A stretch of 64,000 nt of DNA from positions 28,863,282 through 28,927,281 of the forward strand of contig OY979718.1 in assembly GCA_963855995.1 (NCBI GenBank). The letters are read 5' to 3'. The translations under genes were made by a program, and so were the position numbers. A model generated the notes under the pieces. That model saw nothing but the letters and a program-made list of their open reading frames with translations, was not told where the DNA came from and did no database searches. This document shows, in pieces, positions 1-12,400 of the stretch. Every line of letters begins with the position of its first letter. Within the stretch, counting starts at the first letter, position 1. The DNA is from Muricea muricata. Its lineage: Eukaryota > Cnidaria > Anthozoa > Malacalcyonacea > Plexauridae.

Positions 1-237
1 GTAACGGCCATTTTTTCGCCATGCTTTGCTCTCGAATATAAGGTGAGACCACCTTTCGATTTACAAAATTTTTGAACAAAGTTCGCATGGATAGCTTTTA
101 GTGAGATTGCATTCTTCGACTCCTTCGTTTACACATTCTTCCAAGTCAATTTTCTGGTCGCTGTCTTCAATTAACGAATTAACTACCGATTCCATAACAT
201 CTCCTTCGTTGCTCGGGCTTTCCCCTTCACAATCCAT
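1..237 (-). pseudogene. C2H2 zinc-finger protein, N-terminal fragment with frameshift
   Basis: On the minus strand an ATG at 237 opens an acidic reading frame (begins MDCEGESPSNEGD) that reaches YPCELCSK and then meets a TAA at 61-63. One frame over, the text continues FCKSKGGLTLYSRAKHGEK to the window edge. Joined by a one-base shift in an A-run near 72, the two parts resemble a C2H2 finger (C-x2-C, then K-H). The His spacing is not fully canonical because a Tyr sits where the first His would be expected. The rest of the gene, if any, lies beyond the left edge. It may be a decayed transposon-borne finger protein or a real gene with an assembly error. The finger is seen; the gene identity is unknown. 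Confidence 0.5.
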
Positions 238-615
238 CTTTGAGATTTAAAAGATTTCACTCAAGACGACATAAATACGTTGAAAAATGCAGCGAAGAAG
301 ACAAAATCGTAACTTGATACCATTTTATGTTTATGTTACTTTGTGTCGGCTTAAGATCACGTGACTACTTAATTTTCATAACAATAATATTTCTCGCCCC
401 CAGGCTCCAGTTTCCTATCCTTCCCTTCAACTATCTATGGACGGTAGAATTTCACTACGGTTTCAAACTTTTACGGTACGTATACCGTTTTCAAACTCTT
501 ACGGTTAGCATTACGGTTTCACACAATTTCATACCGGCATCGTGTGAACGCAACCCCTAAATGTAAGAATTTCATACCGTTCTCAAACTCTGCCGGTATC
601 GTGTGAACGGGGTCT
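238..615. repeat. Non-coding stretch with a degenerate internal repeat
   Basis: No gene seen. Between about 440 and 612 a motif of the type ACGGTTTCAAACTTTTACGG recurs at least three times, and ATCGTGTGAACG occurs twice. This looks like part of a small repetitive element that abuts the retrotransposon fragment starting near 616. Confidence 0.4.
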
Positions 616-915
616 AAAAGACTATTATTTTTAAGTTATAATTGCTACCATGGTCATGCACCAACGCAACTGCAGAACCTCGTTTGTAAGACTAATCATC
701 GGTATAATTTCAGAAATAACTATACTTTCAAATTACCGGCTCCCAAAACAAATTTTTTGAAGAAATCTATAGTGTACAGAGCATCATCAATCTGGAACAC
801 TTTAGATAATGACACTAAGATAGTTGATAACATTTTTACCTTTAAGACAAACATTAGAAATTCTCATCAACAGTTCAATTATATTATAAACATGCAATTA
901 GGAATTAGAAATTAG
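616..915 (+). pseudogene. Non-LTR retrotransposon RT, C-terminal fragment
   Basis: An open frame without a start codon runs to a TAG at 913-915. It contains NHRYNFRNNYTFKLP and RASSIWNTLDNDTK, which match the conserved end of CR1/L2-type reverse-transcriptase ORFs, where an Asn/Arg-rich stretch is followed by a W-N-x-L box. Only about 100 residues of what is normally a 900-1000 residue protein are present, so this is a 5'-truncated copy, as is common for target-primed insertions. The 3' UTR and a short-repeat tail follow directly. Confidence 0.75.
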
Positions 916-1135
916 ATATTAAGGATTAAGAATTGTACATATACATTTTGTAATTTAATAATTAGTTAATTTTGGGAGGGAAATTATTTGTATAATATTG
1001 GGTTGGGGTATTTAAGAAGGGATAATTTAATTAGATACACGACCACATCAGTTTGTAGCTGCCAACTTATCGTGTTTAAATAAATGCTATTATTATTATT
1101 ATTTGCAACTTACCGTGTTTAAATAAATGCTATTA
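916..1135 (+). repeat. 3' UTR and duplicated ATT-type tail of the truncated retrotransposon
   Basis: The 3' end CGTGTTTAAATAAATGCTAT occurs twice (around 1071 and 1113), separated by an (ATT)n run. The GTGTTTAAATAAA string also ends the CR1-like element at 62.26 kb, so the two elements share a 3' end type. Confidence 0.6.
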
Positions 1136-1188
1136 GTAGAATCATACTAGTACGCTATTGCAAATGATGTAATTTGATTGGTTACTCT

Positions 1189-1220
1189 ACTCGCTATCTA
1201 CTCCTCCATAGATAGCGAGT
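1189..1220. repeat. Short palindrome
   Basis: ACTCGCTATCT and its reverse complement flank a 10-base loop. It lies just left of the larger palindrome at 1326-1417 and probably belongs to the same kind of hairpin element. Confidence 0.6.
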
Positions 1221-1325
1221 AGCGAAACAATCATCTTCCTACATTGCTTAATAATTTTAATTGCTTAAAAATCAAATTTTTTGTTGAATATTCCATGTTT
1301 GACCAATGATTCTACTAAAACAATT

Positions 1326-1417
1326 AGATTACTCGCTCTCGATTTCTATGCGGGATAGTTGATTCGGGCTTCGCCCTCATCAGCTGTCACCGCATAGAAA
1401 TCTCGAGCTCGTAATCT
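1326..1417. repeat. Foldback (palindromic) element, about 92 bp
   Basis: AGATTACTCGCTCTCGATT pairs with the complement near 1399-1417, and GATTTCTATGCGG pairs with CCGCATAGAAATC. The apex is GGGCTTCGCCC. A TAT/ATT-rich low-complexity run follows to about 1480. Confidence 0.7.
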
Positions 1418-1515
1418 AAATGTTAATTATTACTATCATTATTATTATTATGATTATTATTATCATAATATTATTATAACCGAGAGATTCGAGCAGGTAA
1501 AACATTCAATACATC

Positions 1516-1900
1516 ATGTTTAACATTTATGTTAATAGTTTGCCAAATGCTGTGGAGAATACTCGTGTTATATTGTATGCAAATGATGCTGTCTTGACCT
1601 CTGCTGCGTCGACATCTCAGGAATTGCAAAAGACCTTGGAGCATAATTTTAATTTGATTTCCGATTGGTATTCTGATAATAGATTAACACTAAATGTCAA
1701 GAAGACGAAACTTATTCTGGCAGGTAGTAAAACTAAGTTGCTAAAATAGATTTTAAGATTTTAAGTTACAGTCACAAGATGGTAGAGAGATAGATCGGGT
1801 CAAGTCGTTTAAATATCTCGGGGTGAACTTAGACGAGAAATGGAGCTGGAAGCCACATATCAAGGATCTGCTTCAAAAATTGGGCCATCGACTCTCAGTA
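1516..1900 (+). pseudogene. Non-LTR RT fragment, palm motif 5 region
   Basis: The frame from 1516 reads MFNIYVNSLP, then LYANDAVL, where the catalytic F/YADD box carries Asn in place of the first Asp. It continues to SDNRLTLNVKKTKLILAGSK, typical of RT motifs 5-6. A stop ends this frame at 1747-1749, and a neighbouring frame continues FKYLGVNLDEKWSWKPHI (motif 7). The altered catalytic box, the frame change and the missing upstream motifs all mark a dead copy. It abuts a second, different RT fragment near 1900. Confidence 0.75.
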
Positions 1901-2430
1901 AATAAAGAATTCGAGGTCAGCACACATAAATATGCTGACGAAGAAAATGCGAAGAAAACAAAAGATATGTGGATTTGTTTTGGAAAATCTAATCCACAGC
2001 CACCTACTCTTTATATTGGGGGTAATATGATCAAAAGAGTTGATACATTCAAGTTGCTTGGTGTTGGTTGTCAAAGTAAAATGAAATAGAATTCTCATAG
2101 TAAAGAAATTACCCGTAAATGAAATAGCAGGCTACATCACCTAAGGCAGTGCAGAAAGACACTCCTGCCCAAAGAAGTCGGCCTGGCAACTTATTGTACC
2201 AAAATTCGACCGCTGCTCGAATACGCTGGTCCAGTCTGGGGTGGTATACCTCTCCACTTAATGAATGACCTCGAAGGTGTTCAAAGAAGAAGTTTACTTA
2301 TTATCGGTTTACCGGTCGACACACTTCCGCCACTTTGCAAAAGAATAGAGAAATTAACCCTTCGAGAAATGGAGGCGGTTATCCGAGACACAAATCATCC
2401 CATCATCATTTGTGCCTCGGGCAGTTGAAC
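1901..2430 (+). pseudogene. Second non-LTR RT C-terminal fragment
   Basis: Frames in this stretch read DMWICFGKSNP, then IKRVDTFKLLGV, then SRLHHLRQCRKTLLPKEV and IRPLLEYAGPVWGGIP, followed by LEGVQRRSLLIIGLP. This is the typical end of the RT ORF in Rex1/CR1-like elements (thumb and post-RT region). A TAG at 2087-2089 and a frame change interrupt it. The text differs from the fragment just left of it, so two elements lie end to end or one inserted in the other. Confidence 0.75.
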
Positions 2431-2630
2431 TAAAAAGTTCAGAATAAATTGTAAATTTTTATAGTAATATATGTAATATGAGCGAACAATTGAACTTTTT
2501 AACATTAAACTTTAAATTCTCATTGTAACATAGGTAATTTTACAATTTTAGACAGATTTTGTAAGTCCACTGTATTTTTCTACTTAAGGTGGATTGTTCA
2601 ATAAAGCTTTATTTATTTATTTAATGTAAA
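2431..2630 (+). repeat. 3' UTR with TTTA-type tail
   Basis: Non-coding, AT-rich, ending with AATAAAGCTTTATTTATTTA. The short tandem tail marks the 3' end of the preceding retrotransposon fragment. Confidence 0.6.
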
Positions 2631-2639
2631 ACAATGGAA

Positions 2640-3075
2640 AAACAAGCAAAACGTTATAGAATCGTTTGACAACATCGAGGAAAAAGTAGGCATTCTTTCA
2701 TTTCGTTTGACATAGTCGACTTATACCCGCATGCATAATCTTGAAAGATCATAAACCGAACTTTTAAAACAAATTATAAGCCAAACGAAATCAGAAATTG
2801 GAATAACTAGCAAGAAAATCGTGGAGAGAATCAACCAAAAAGTCGTAGAAGCCACAGGCGTAAATCAGTGGAAAAAGACCATTTCCGACGATCTAAAGGG
2901 CTTAAATTTTAAAAATTCGTGCCTCGTGACCTTGAGCTTTTATTGCTAGAGCATGGCCAATATTTTTGTGCTAAAAATACCCAAGAAGTACTCAAATGGT
3001 AAAAGAACATACCTAGCAAAACCAATCATGCATTTATCAGCTTTGATGTGACCGATTTTTACCCATGGACAATTT
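2640..3075 (+). pseudogene. Decayed RT of the FISFDxxDxYP type, two overlapping pieces
   Basis: One frame reads RHSFISFDIVDLYP near 2680-2725. Another reads KSEIGITSKKIVERINQKVV, then ATGVNQWKKT, and later NIPSKTNHAFISFDVTDFYP near 3010-3065. Both pieces carry the same catalytic box (F-D-x-x-D-x-Y-P, RT motif A), so parts of two related copies lie in tandem. I recall this RT family from cnidarian genomes, often with a C-terminal GIY-YIG-like domain; a matching C-terminal remnant lies at 23.4-24.1 kb on the other strand. Stops and frameshifts are frequent. Confidence 0.6.
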
Positions 3076-3340
3076 CCCGGCACCCATGCATTATTCTCTA
3101 TATAAACTGCAAAGAATAATAAAAAAACACATTCTCGAATCGGACTTAAAGTCGTAACGACGAAAAATTTCTGTGGATTGGGTGCAGCATAATCCTTGTT
3201 GCACAGAATATTACTCTCTCATCTGTCATTATTTTGTCTGTCAACAAAATCATTTGCTCGCATGCAGCAGAAAATGGGGCTTTCAAGAGAAGGGGCATTC
3301 ATGAAACAGCAGAACAAAAGTAGTCATAGTTAATATCTAC

Positions 3341-3455
3341 CAGATCGTTGTTGATTCTGAATATCCTACAACAGCATGACAACCAAGTGCTTTAGCATGA
3401 GACCTAATCTCAGTTCGAATTTCTCTCCACCATGAATCTCTAGTTTCAGGTTCGT
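3341..3455 (-). CDS. C2CD5: C2CD5 exon E
   Basis: Acceptor TTATCTTACAG ends at 3456. The exon starts with two bases completing an Asp codon and reads [14 protein letters not shown], then [19 protein letters not shown]. The donor is GTAGAT at 3335-3340, leaving phase 2 (TG). This is one of the most conserved stretches of the protein. The next exon must start with C, T or G, and I do not see it between here and the left edge. Confidence 0.9.
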
Positions 3456-6400
3456 CTGTAAGATAATACATACGATTTAATTGGAGTAGACCGATGCCCG
3501 AAATACTAGAAAATGACCATGGCGATTAACATGGCATATGTGCCAAAACCAGAATCCTGAACGAAAGTCCTCAAAATGACCGCGCCCTGAAACGGCAGTG
3601 CCGACATAGGCTTAACTTCAGACCAATGCAAGCAACAGCCTTTTTGAAGTGCCTATACTGTTAAGAAGAGTTGCTTATAGGGGTGGTTATTAGAAGCAAA
3701 ACATTGCCTAACTATAATATTTGCCAAGAAAATCACCACTCAACATGCCAGGTCAGCAGCTAATTATGCATAAAATCACTAAAATTGCTGGCAGAAATTA
3801 AATTTTCATATTTCCTAAAAAAATATAAATTGAATCCAATTATTGCAGATTTCAAAAGGATTAACATTATTATGTTGATAAATAAGGCGTTGTATTTCAC
3901 TTACTTCCCCCCCCCCGCTCCCCGCAAAAACACGATCTCAGCCATATTCTCCTTCTTGTTTGCTCTTGTATCACACAATTCTTGTACATTTCCATAATCA
4001 CAGATGACTAAAGAACAATTCTGCCCAGTTTCGACTTGTTCTGAGACTGTGCCAACGACTTTATCTTCGATTTTGAACCATCGACAACTAGCCAAAATTG
4101 TCGCCATTACGAAGTCAAAAGCGGCAACGCTTTTGTGCCCGATAAATGTTGCTTCTCGTGTTCATGTATATTTATATTATGTAGTCCAATAGTGCTTTAT
4201 ACTATTGAATTTTTGAAGCTGATTTTGTAAACTTTGATTAAATTTTAATATAAAAATCCACCCACACAAAATCGAGTGTCAGAGTTGAAAGTTCAGGCTT
4301 CAAAATAATTTGAAAGTCACTCGCAATCGTCACGAAAAATCCTCGTGGGTGACCATACCGGGAGGAGTGAATATTTTCACAAATATTTTGCTTATTTCCA
4401 CAGCAACCCAAGTAAATATTTCATATTAGTATAATTTCTTTAGTAAATAATGGTTTTCAAGCATTTTTATTGGTTACCTGACCAGTAAATCTGAGGCATT
4501 ATTTACTAGCAGGCATTTTTTCAAAATGGCCGCCAATGAGAGTTGTTTTGATATATTATACTTTTGCCAAAATTGGCAAATGGAGAAAAACTGCATTAAT
4601 ATAAACTCAAAGAATACAAACAAACTTCGATGAGGTGATAGATCGTCTGCATATACCTTATTAAGTTTTTTTTCACTATTTAAAAATTACTTTAGTCTTT
4701 ACTTAGGAATTTAAAAAAAATAAACTGTATTCATAAAAGACAACAGGGGATTTTATCAATATTTACCAATAATCACTTCGCCTTCGGCGAATAATTGCTA
4801 ATTATTCTATTTTCATAAGTTGCTTATTTTGTTATTTTCTTGACAGTTTTGACAAGAAAATCCAATTAGACAATTCAACATGGGAATCCAAAACCACAAT
4901 ACTACGGTGGCCCATCGTTCTCGTCGTATATTCAACATAAATATATATAAAAAAAACAAAAATGTATTTATAAAATTTAAAAAAGCATAATAAATATAGA
5001 AAATAGAAAAAAAAATTAAATTATTCTAAAAAATAAAATTAAAAATAAAAAAATGAAAAATATAATATAAAAATTATTTCTAAAAAATACAAAAAAACAG
5101 TAACAATAAAAACTAACATGCGATTCTAGTTTCAAAATCAGAATGAAATTCAACTTTCAAATTGTGAAAAAAGCTCAACGTTCTCATTTCATTTAGGGAA
5201 AAAACAACTTTAATTTTAAATACACTGCGACTTTCGTTTCAAAAATCAAAATCAAATGTTGTTAAAAAGCCCATTGTTCTCATAGACCATGATGCACCTC
5301 GGTCTGTGGCTGAGTAGCTCAGTCACTAGACTAGACACAAGAGCCCCAACCTCGTGCTCGACTGTTTGCGCAAAGTCAGCGCAAAAACAGCTTACAAAAT
5401 TATAAATGCCACACCTAAAAGAAAAGCAGTTTAAGATAGCCTGGCTCCAAAAATGTCAGCAAAGGGAACCAGAAAAGATGGACAGAAGGCAAGCGGTAAA
5501 ACGCCTAATGCTCACCTGACTCTGTATGATTTGGTCCCTATTAAAACAAGATAATACCCAAATTTAATAAATTCACAATGATCCCGTTGTGACTTCACAT
5601 AGCAATGAATTTGACTCTCTAGTAGACACTATAGTTTGTTTTTTCTTTCTTTTCACTTTCAGGGTGTGGAGATTAGACCTTTCAATGTTTTGTCAAAAGT
5701 ATGAGTTAAATCTTTACAGTATCAATACAGGTTTAGACTGATAAATGTATACTAAAATGTATACTGGTTGATTGTCTATGCATGGGGAGGAGAAAGAGTA
5801 TACTGCATTTGGTGCTGCTTTCGTCTTGCCATTTGACATTGTAAATGGAGCAGACTGAGCAGTACGCGAATCACTATGTGAATTGGCCTTCACAGGCATG
5901 GCATTTTGAACACATAACTTTGGCCTATGAAGTGGTAAGTGTTAGGATTGAGATTTTGATACTTATTATAAAATACATTTGTCATTATACAAGACTACCA
6001 ACAAAAAAAGTAAATATTCTAGTAGGGCCTCTTCTTTGTTTCGGTCTGCCCAGAAGCAGATAACCACGTAATAAAATATGCTATTGCCTGGTTGCTAAGC
6101 ATGCTATGTGTCCATACTCATGTCGTCACGGATAACACGAAAATTAAACACTGTGCAATATCGTTTGCGATCGCTTCGTACGGCGCAGAATTTGTTGATC
6201 GTATGAAAAACTGCATCGAGCGTGTAGAGCTATGTTTTAGCTTTGCTGTGATAGTGTTTGTTTTCGCAGGGAGCGTGTTTATTTCGAGATATTTGCCTTT
6301 GAATAAGGGCACCTGTCGGTCGGGTGACCTGCCTTGTCGTCTATTTATACCAGTGGCATATGAGCCTTGAAAGTCAGTGCCGAAAACCACTCGAAATCGA

Positions 6401-9400
6401 ACAAAGCGCCACAAAAGATTCTAAATAATACATGTTAAGCTTATAGTGTTCATAAAACATTAAACAATTATTGAATGAGGTCGAGCAGGATATAAGGAAT
6501 TATTAAGGCCTCGGTTTGTGTAATAACATAACATGGACATTAGGAGCAGTATCATTATAGACATTAATCATAATTATAATACTGTAGAAAGGAAGAGGGT
6601 CATATAGGAGCACAAAAGAAAGGTATTCTTTCAAAACCAGGAACGATCAAGTGAAAAGTGGTTTTGGATTTCCATGTAGTTGGATTTTCTTACTAAAACC
6701 ATAAAAAAACATACGCAAATATTTATTGCTAGAATCTTAAACTTATGAAAATAGAATATGAAATATTTACTTGGGTTGCTGTGGAAACAAGCAACGTATT
6801 CGTGAAAATACTCACTCCCCCCGGCATGGTCACCCACGAGGAATTTTAGTAACGATCGTGCGTGACTTTCAAATTATTTTGAAGCTTTAAACTTTGACAC
6901 CGATTTTGTGTGCATGGGTTTTTGTATTAAAATTTAATCGAAGTTTATAAAAAAGCTTCAGAATCGGGAACAATGCGGCAAGACTTCGTAATGGCGGATA
7001 TTTTGGCTAAATATCGAGGATACAAAATCGAAGACAAAGTAGACGGCACAGTGTAAGAACAAGTCGAAACTGGGCAGAATTGTTCTTTAGTCATCTGCGA
7101 TTATGAAAAAGTATAAGAATTGTATGATACTTCGACCACTCGGCGATTAAAAAGCAAACAAAAGGGAAGATATGGCTGAAATCCTGTTTTTGCGGGGTAA
7201 GTGAAATACAATGCCTTATATATCAACAAAATAATGTCAATGCTTTTGAGATCTGCAATAATTGGATTCAACTGAACATGGTTTTTCATGTTATAATTTT
7301 TTTTAGGAAGTATGAAAATTTAATTTCTGCCAGCAATTTTAGTGATTTTGTGCATAATTAGCTGCTGACCTGGCATTTTGAGTGGTGATTTTCTTGGAAA
7401 ATATTATAGATAGGCAATGTCTTGCTTCTAATAACCACCTCTATAAGCAACCCTCCCAAACACTACAGGCACTTCAAAAAAGCTGTTGCTTGCATTGGTC
7501 TTAAGTTAGACATATGTAAACACTGTCGTTTTAGGGCGCGGTCATTTTGAGGACTCTCGTCCCGGATTCAGGTCTTGGCACATAAGCCATGTTGACCGCC
7601 ATGGTCGTTTTACCCTCAAACAAATTATCTTTGGTAAATGAAACGCATGCAAAACCCTACACAGGATCTAGACTATACACACAAACACGCTTCTCAGCTA
7701 AAATTTTGGAAGTTAAACGATAGTCAATTAGGGTAAATTTATTGACAAGTTCCGAAAACCCCACTGGTATCAAGCAAACATATTTTTAAAGCTCGTAATA
7801 ATATTCTTAAAATTATGTCTGCCAACGTTTTGCAATGAACCAAAAGCAAAAGTCTAAAATATTGAAATTGGAGTGAAAGTACAGAAAAATGGGTTTCACC
7901 AATGTAATATTCACTGATGGATGCCGTGCTATGCCATATCTCCTGTTCGAAACGTCATCGGCACGGTGGACGAAGAGCCCCATATTCTGGCAAACCACAA
8001 TAATATAGTATTTTAGGACCATATTGGTTTAAACGTGGTGTGAAGGTTGACTCCCAGGGCTACTGCACATTTCTGAATGAACACCTTGTGCCCTAGTGGA
8101 ATAATTTACAAACATGTTTCCTTTTGTGCTGCACGATAATGTTCTTCCAGACACTGACAGGCAGTCTAGCATTAGCGCTTCAATACTCAGGGGAGTTGGA
8201 TCATTAAGTTGAAAGTATATGTTGTTAAGAGCTCTTTGGTGTTCAACAGTCGACATGTTTAATAACATGCTCGATTGTTCACAGATGCTTTAATAACTAT
8301 GATGAGTAGTGTAGGCCAACACGACACACTATACCTGGATTATTAATTCTATCCAGGAGTTTCACGGATCTAGCACAAACTATGCCTCCAATACTACGTA
8401 GAAATCGAGGAGGAAACTTCGTTAAAGTAAAGAATGGAAATTCCTGAAAAAATAAAATATGATACAAACATTGCCTGATGTTTTCTATTCACCCAATTTT
8501 TATATTTTGTTATTTCACGCGCCTCAGTCTTGAAAAAGTATAAGTAATTGATAAACCAAGAGTAGCCGATCTGCATCTGATTTACTTGCGCGAGCCGAAG
8601 GCGAACGGTAGTAGATCGGATACTGACGGATGAAAACGCTTTATTCTATACGTTTGTATTTTTCATAATCTCAAATAAATTAGTAATTTCCCGCCAGAAA
8701 ATCAACTTTAAAGTTCATTTAAATCAGGGAAACGTCTTTACCCGATTTACATATCTTGATTAACTATGTACTTCTTTTGTATTTTCTTAATGAATTATTG
8801 ATTATGTTATAAACAATTAATAAAGATTACTATAATCACATAGGTGAAAAATGAAAATAAAAATAAAAAAAAGAGGGGGGACTTCTAACCTGAAACTTCC
8901 GCGACATCCAAATTCGAAGCTCAAACTTTGAACTTTCAACGTTATATTTATGGTATCTTACTTTAAACCTTGAATTTGAAGTTCAAACTAAACAGCTCAT
9001 ATATAAGTTCAAAGAATTATCATGTTTGTATATGCTCACCTTGCTAATAGGTAATCATTTCATCAAAAATGATAGACAAAGCAACATTAATAGAACTAAC
9101 TCGCGTTTGTAACTGCTCAAATCACTCGTGGTGGTGCCATATAGAATAAAATGCGTGCCATATTGAATAAAAGGCGAGACTGCCTGCCTCTGCTTAAACA
9201 CACACAACACATAAGCTCGTTTACTATGCTCTCGCTATAATGTAAGAAGCCACTCCTCGTTACAAATCATAGTTTTGATGTCCAATCAAAGTTAAATCAA
9301 ATTTGGAACTTACAAATTCGTCTATTGTTCTCTGTTTTGTCATTGTGTGACGAGGCATCTTTGAAGTTCCCAAGGTTGCACCTAAACTCCCCTTCTCAGC

Positions 9401-12400
9401 ACTACCACTGCAGTCTAAATATAACAATCATTTTGTGTTGCTTCCGTAGTGCCTCCCAACACCCTTATTCCAAAGTCACCTGCGCATATACAGTACTGTG
9501 TCATTGCTGTGTTAAAACATTTTAGCGTTCTTTTTCTAGCAATGTTAGCAGTATGGTTGGAATGCTGATAATACTTTAATGCCCCTCTGATAACTTGTTA
9601 ACTGTTTTTCACAACATTATGAGCACCATGAAGTGCAATTTAAAGCTACCATCTTTTGGAGACTCGATGATTAACATGCGTTTGTAGCCTTTGAGGTACG
9701 GAATGCATCAAGTAGTCAGGGCGTATGCTGTATATGACGTACAGTACATTTTTCTAGCAATAAATTTTTTTCGGCTATTTCAAGAGCCCATGATTTTCAA
9801 TTGCCACGACAACTAAAACAAACATATCCTTTAGTAAACCGTGTAATTAAATTTCGTTTAGTGGTTAATGAAAGTTAGTTTTTAAAAGCATTGGCAATGG
9901 GCATAATTATCACAACTGAAATCAATTCCCCTTTTTCCTAGTTTTTCACAATCATTATATAGAATTAGGGAGGATTGGAGGATGGGATTAATTTATTTCA
10001 TTTGAATTTTATCAAAATTAAAAAAAAATGAAAGTGAACCTTTTAAAGGTGAACCACAATCTGAATCCGTCGATGAAGTTCTTCTTTTTCGTTGAATATT
10101 TGGTGGAAACGATTTTGAAGGATCAGCTGACAATCTTAAAATTCATAAATGAGTATTACCACTAATGTTACTTTGGCAAAGTGTAGACGGTGGTGTAGCG
10201 GCAAGGATTGATGTCGAAAAGAAAGTAACAAGTTTTATTATAACACGAATCGTAAAATAAATAAGTAAAATTTGAAGGGATATGACAAACAGAATGTCTC
10301 ATTTGAAAGCCATAAATCATACCTCATTTAGATTTTTTATACCTCGCTTATTTCATGAGATTTTGGTGAGCTTTGGTGAGGTCGCAAGAAGAGTTAGCTA
10401 CATAAAACTAATGCCAAGTGCTTAAATTACTTTATAACATAAGCAGAGTAAAATCTGCAATGTGATTGGCTAATGAGCGTGATTTGACATCATGCACGCG
10501 GCTAGCTTTTTCGATCTTTTGGGTAGCTATAAACTCGTCAAACAATGAGACAGTTGTCTTGGGGAACATCGAGCTTGTAACATTCTGAATAATTTTATCA
10601 AAAAAAAGTAAATTGTTTTTTTAGAGTTTCATCGTCAATCCTGCAGAATAGCACTTTTCTAGGCACTTTTAACGAAGTATTCATTTAAAGCAATAGGGGG
10701 TATAAATGTTTTGTAAAGCCTTGCGTGTATGGCAAACCTCTGGATTAATGTGTTGTAGTTTTTTGCCTGTTTTTAATTCCACGAGCGATGTATTTTGCGT
10801 TTAATCAAAGTCACATGCTCATCACGTGAAATTGAGTTGCCAATCTTATGTAGCTATATTAGTATAGGTAATAGTATGGTTTCGAGTGCAATTACGGATA
10901 AACAAGCACGAGTGAGTTTTTAAAAACTGCAAAATAGCACGAGTCCGAAGGACGAGTGCTATTTGCGGTTTTTAAAAACTCACGAGTGCTTGTTTTCCGT
11001 AATTGCACGAGAAACCATACTATTACTTGATAATAATATATATAGAAATGATCGAGACAAGATGACAAACATCCGGTGATCACGAACGCACCAATTTCCG
11101 GTCGTTTTAATTAAATTGTTATTGTAATAATTCAAAATACACCAAAATAACTGTACAAGTTGGTTGTTTTTTACCGTATATTACACAACATTTGTTAATT
11201 GTTTTAATGACAGAATATTTACGGCAGTCCGTGGCAGGTTTCTACTCAAATTTTTAAAAATTCCAACGTATAAAAGTCTTTTAACGTTCTCGTAAAACGA
11301 AATATTCAAACGAAGTTCAAGTCGAACTAGTCGGAATCGCTTTCAAACATGAGAGTTCGCCGTCGCTTTGGTTCTGAAATTTGAACATCCGAATCCGATC
11401 GGCTGGGTGGTATGACATTAAAGGTGACATTGCAGTTGTGGAAAGAGTTACCAAACATCTGATGCTTGTTTTCATGTCTTACTAATGACTGGCTGAAACA
11501 TGGTTTGTCGAAGGCCATATTTGTTGTTGTGGAACCCGATCGTTTGTCGTCGATATTGAAGGAAGGGTTAGATATTTGCAAGTTGTTTCGTCGGGATATT
11601 TTTGTAGAAAGATCTCGTTGCTCAACTTCGTCTCCTTCGTCGTAGTCGTCAAGGGACTGCAAGTTGCGATGGCCAGTAACTTTCACGATGGAGGATCGCT
11701 CGACATTAGTTTTTTTCAACTTGTTGACCAGAGTCTTTCGAGCGCTGTGGTTTGTCAGTTTCTTGTAGGTGGCTTCGAGTGACGATCCGGCTACGATTCG
11801 CTTCATCATTTCATTGACACGATTGATGCCCATTGGTTGTGCTTTATACCAAATCTCGTCTTTCGCGCCGTAGTTAACAGAAAGGTAAAAGGGGCCTGTT
11901 GTTTTCATTTGTTTTGGTCGTCGTGACAAGTACTCTTTAAAAAGCGACACTGGACAACGTTCTCCTCCTGTGGCAAACATTTTTGGTGAGAAATCTCGGG
12001 ACTTTTTTGATAATCCGCCACCTCTTGTTTTAGTCAGCTCTTCGGCGAATTCGACGTACTCTTGTCCGTCATCGTCTTTGCGAAGTGCAAAGTCGTCCAC
12101 TTTCATGCTGTGGTGCTCTTGGCGGCCTCGCAAACCAAAATATTGTGTGAGTATCTACCAAATTGTATTGACTAGGCTTTCTGGGCTATTGTTTCCAAGT
12201 TTACCAGCTACCCATAGCATTTCTTCCTCCTCCTTCGACAAACTTCTTGCCTTGTTTTGACGCTTGCCTTTTCCTTCTTCGCGAAGTCGTCTGGCTTTCC
12301 CTTCGAGCACTTGCTTTGAAGTGGAAAACTCCCTGTCACGAATAATGGACTGTCTATAACCGTGTTCTTTTAAATGTCGGTCAAGAGCTGCAATCATAAC

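Noticed and set aside
3120..3245. Next C2CD5 exon after exon E
   Set aside because: Minus-strand text near 3230-3170 vaguely matches the expected protein, but every acceptor there would create a TGA at the split Cys codon, and no conserved block is complete.
5662..5933. Internal exon on the plus strand
   Set aside because: Splice-like borders exist (CAG at 5661, GTAAGT at 5934), but none of the three frames is open and protein-like.
7813..8268. Tc1/mariner transposase
   Set aside because: Only two short, weakly similar strings with stops between them; not enough to call a gene.
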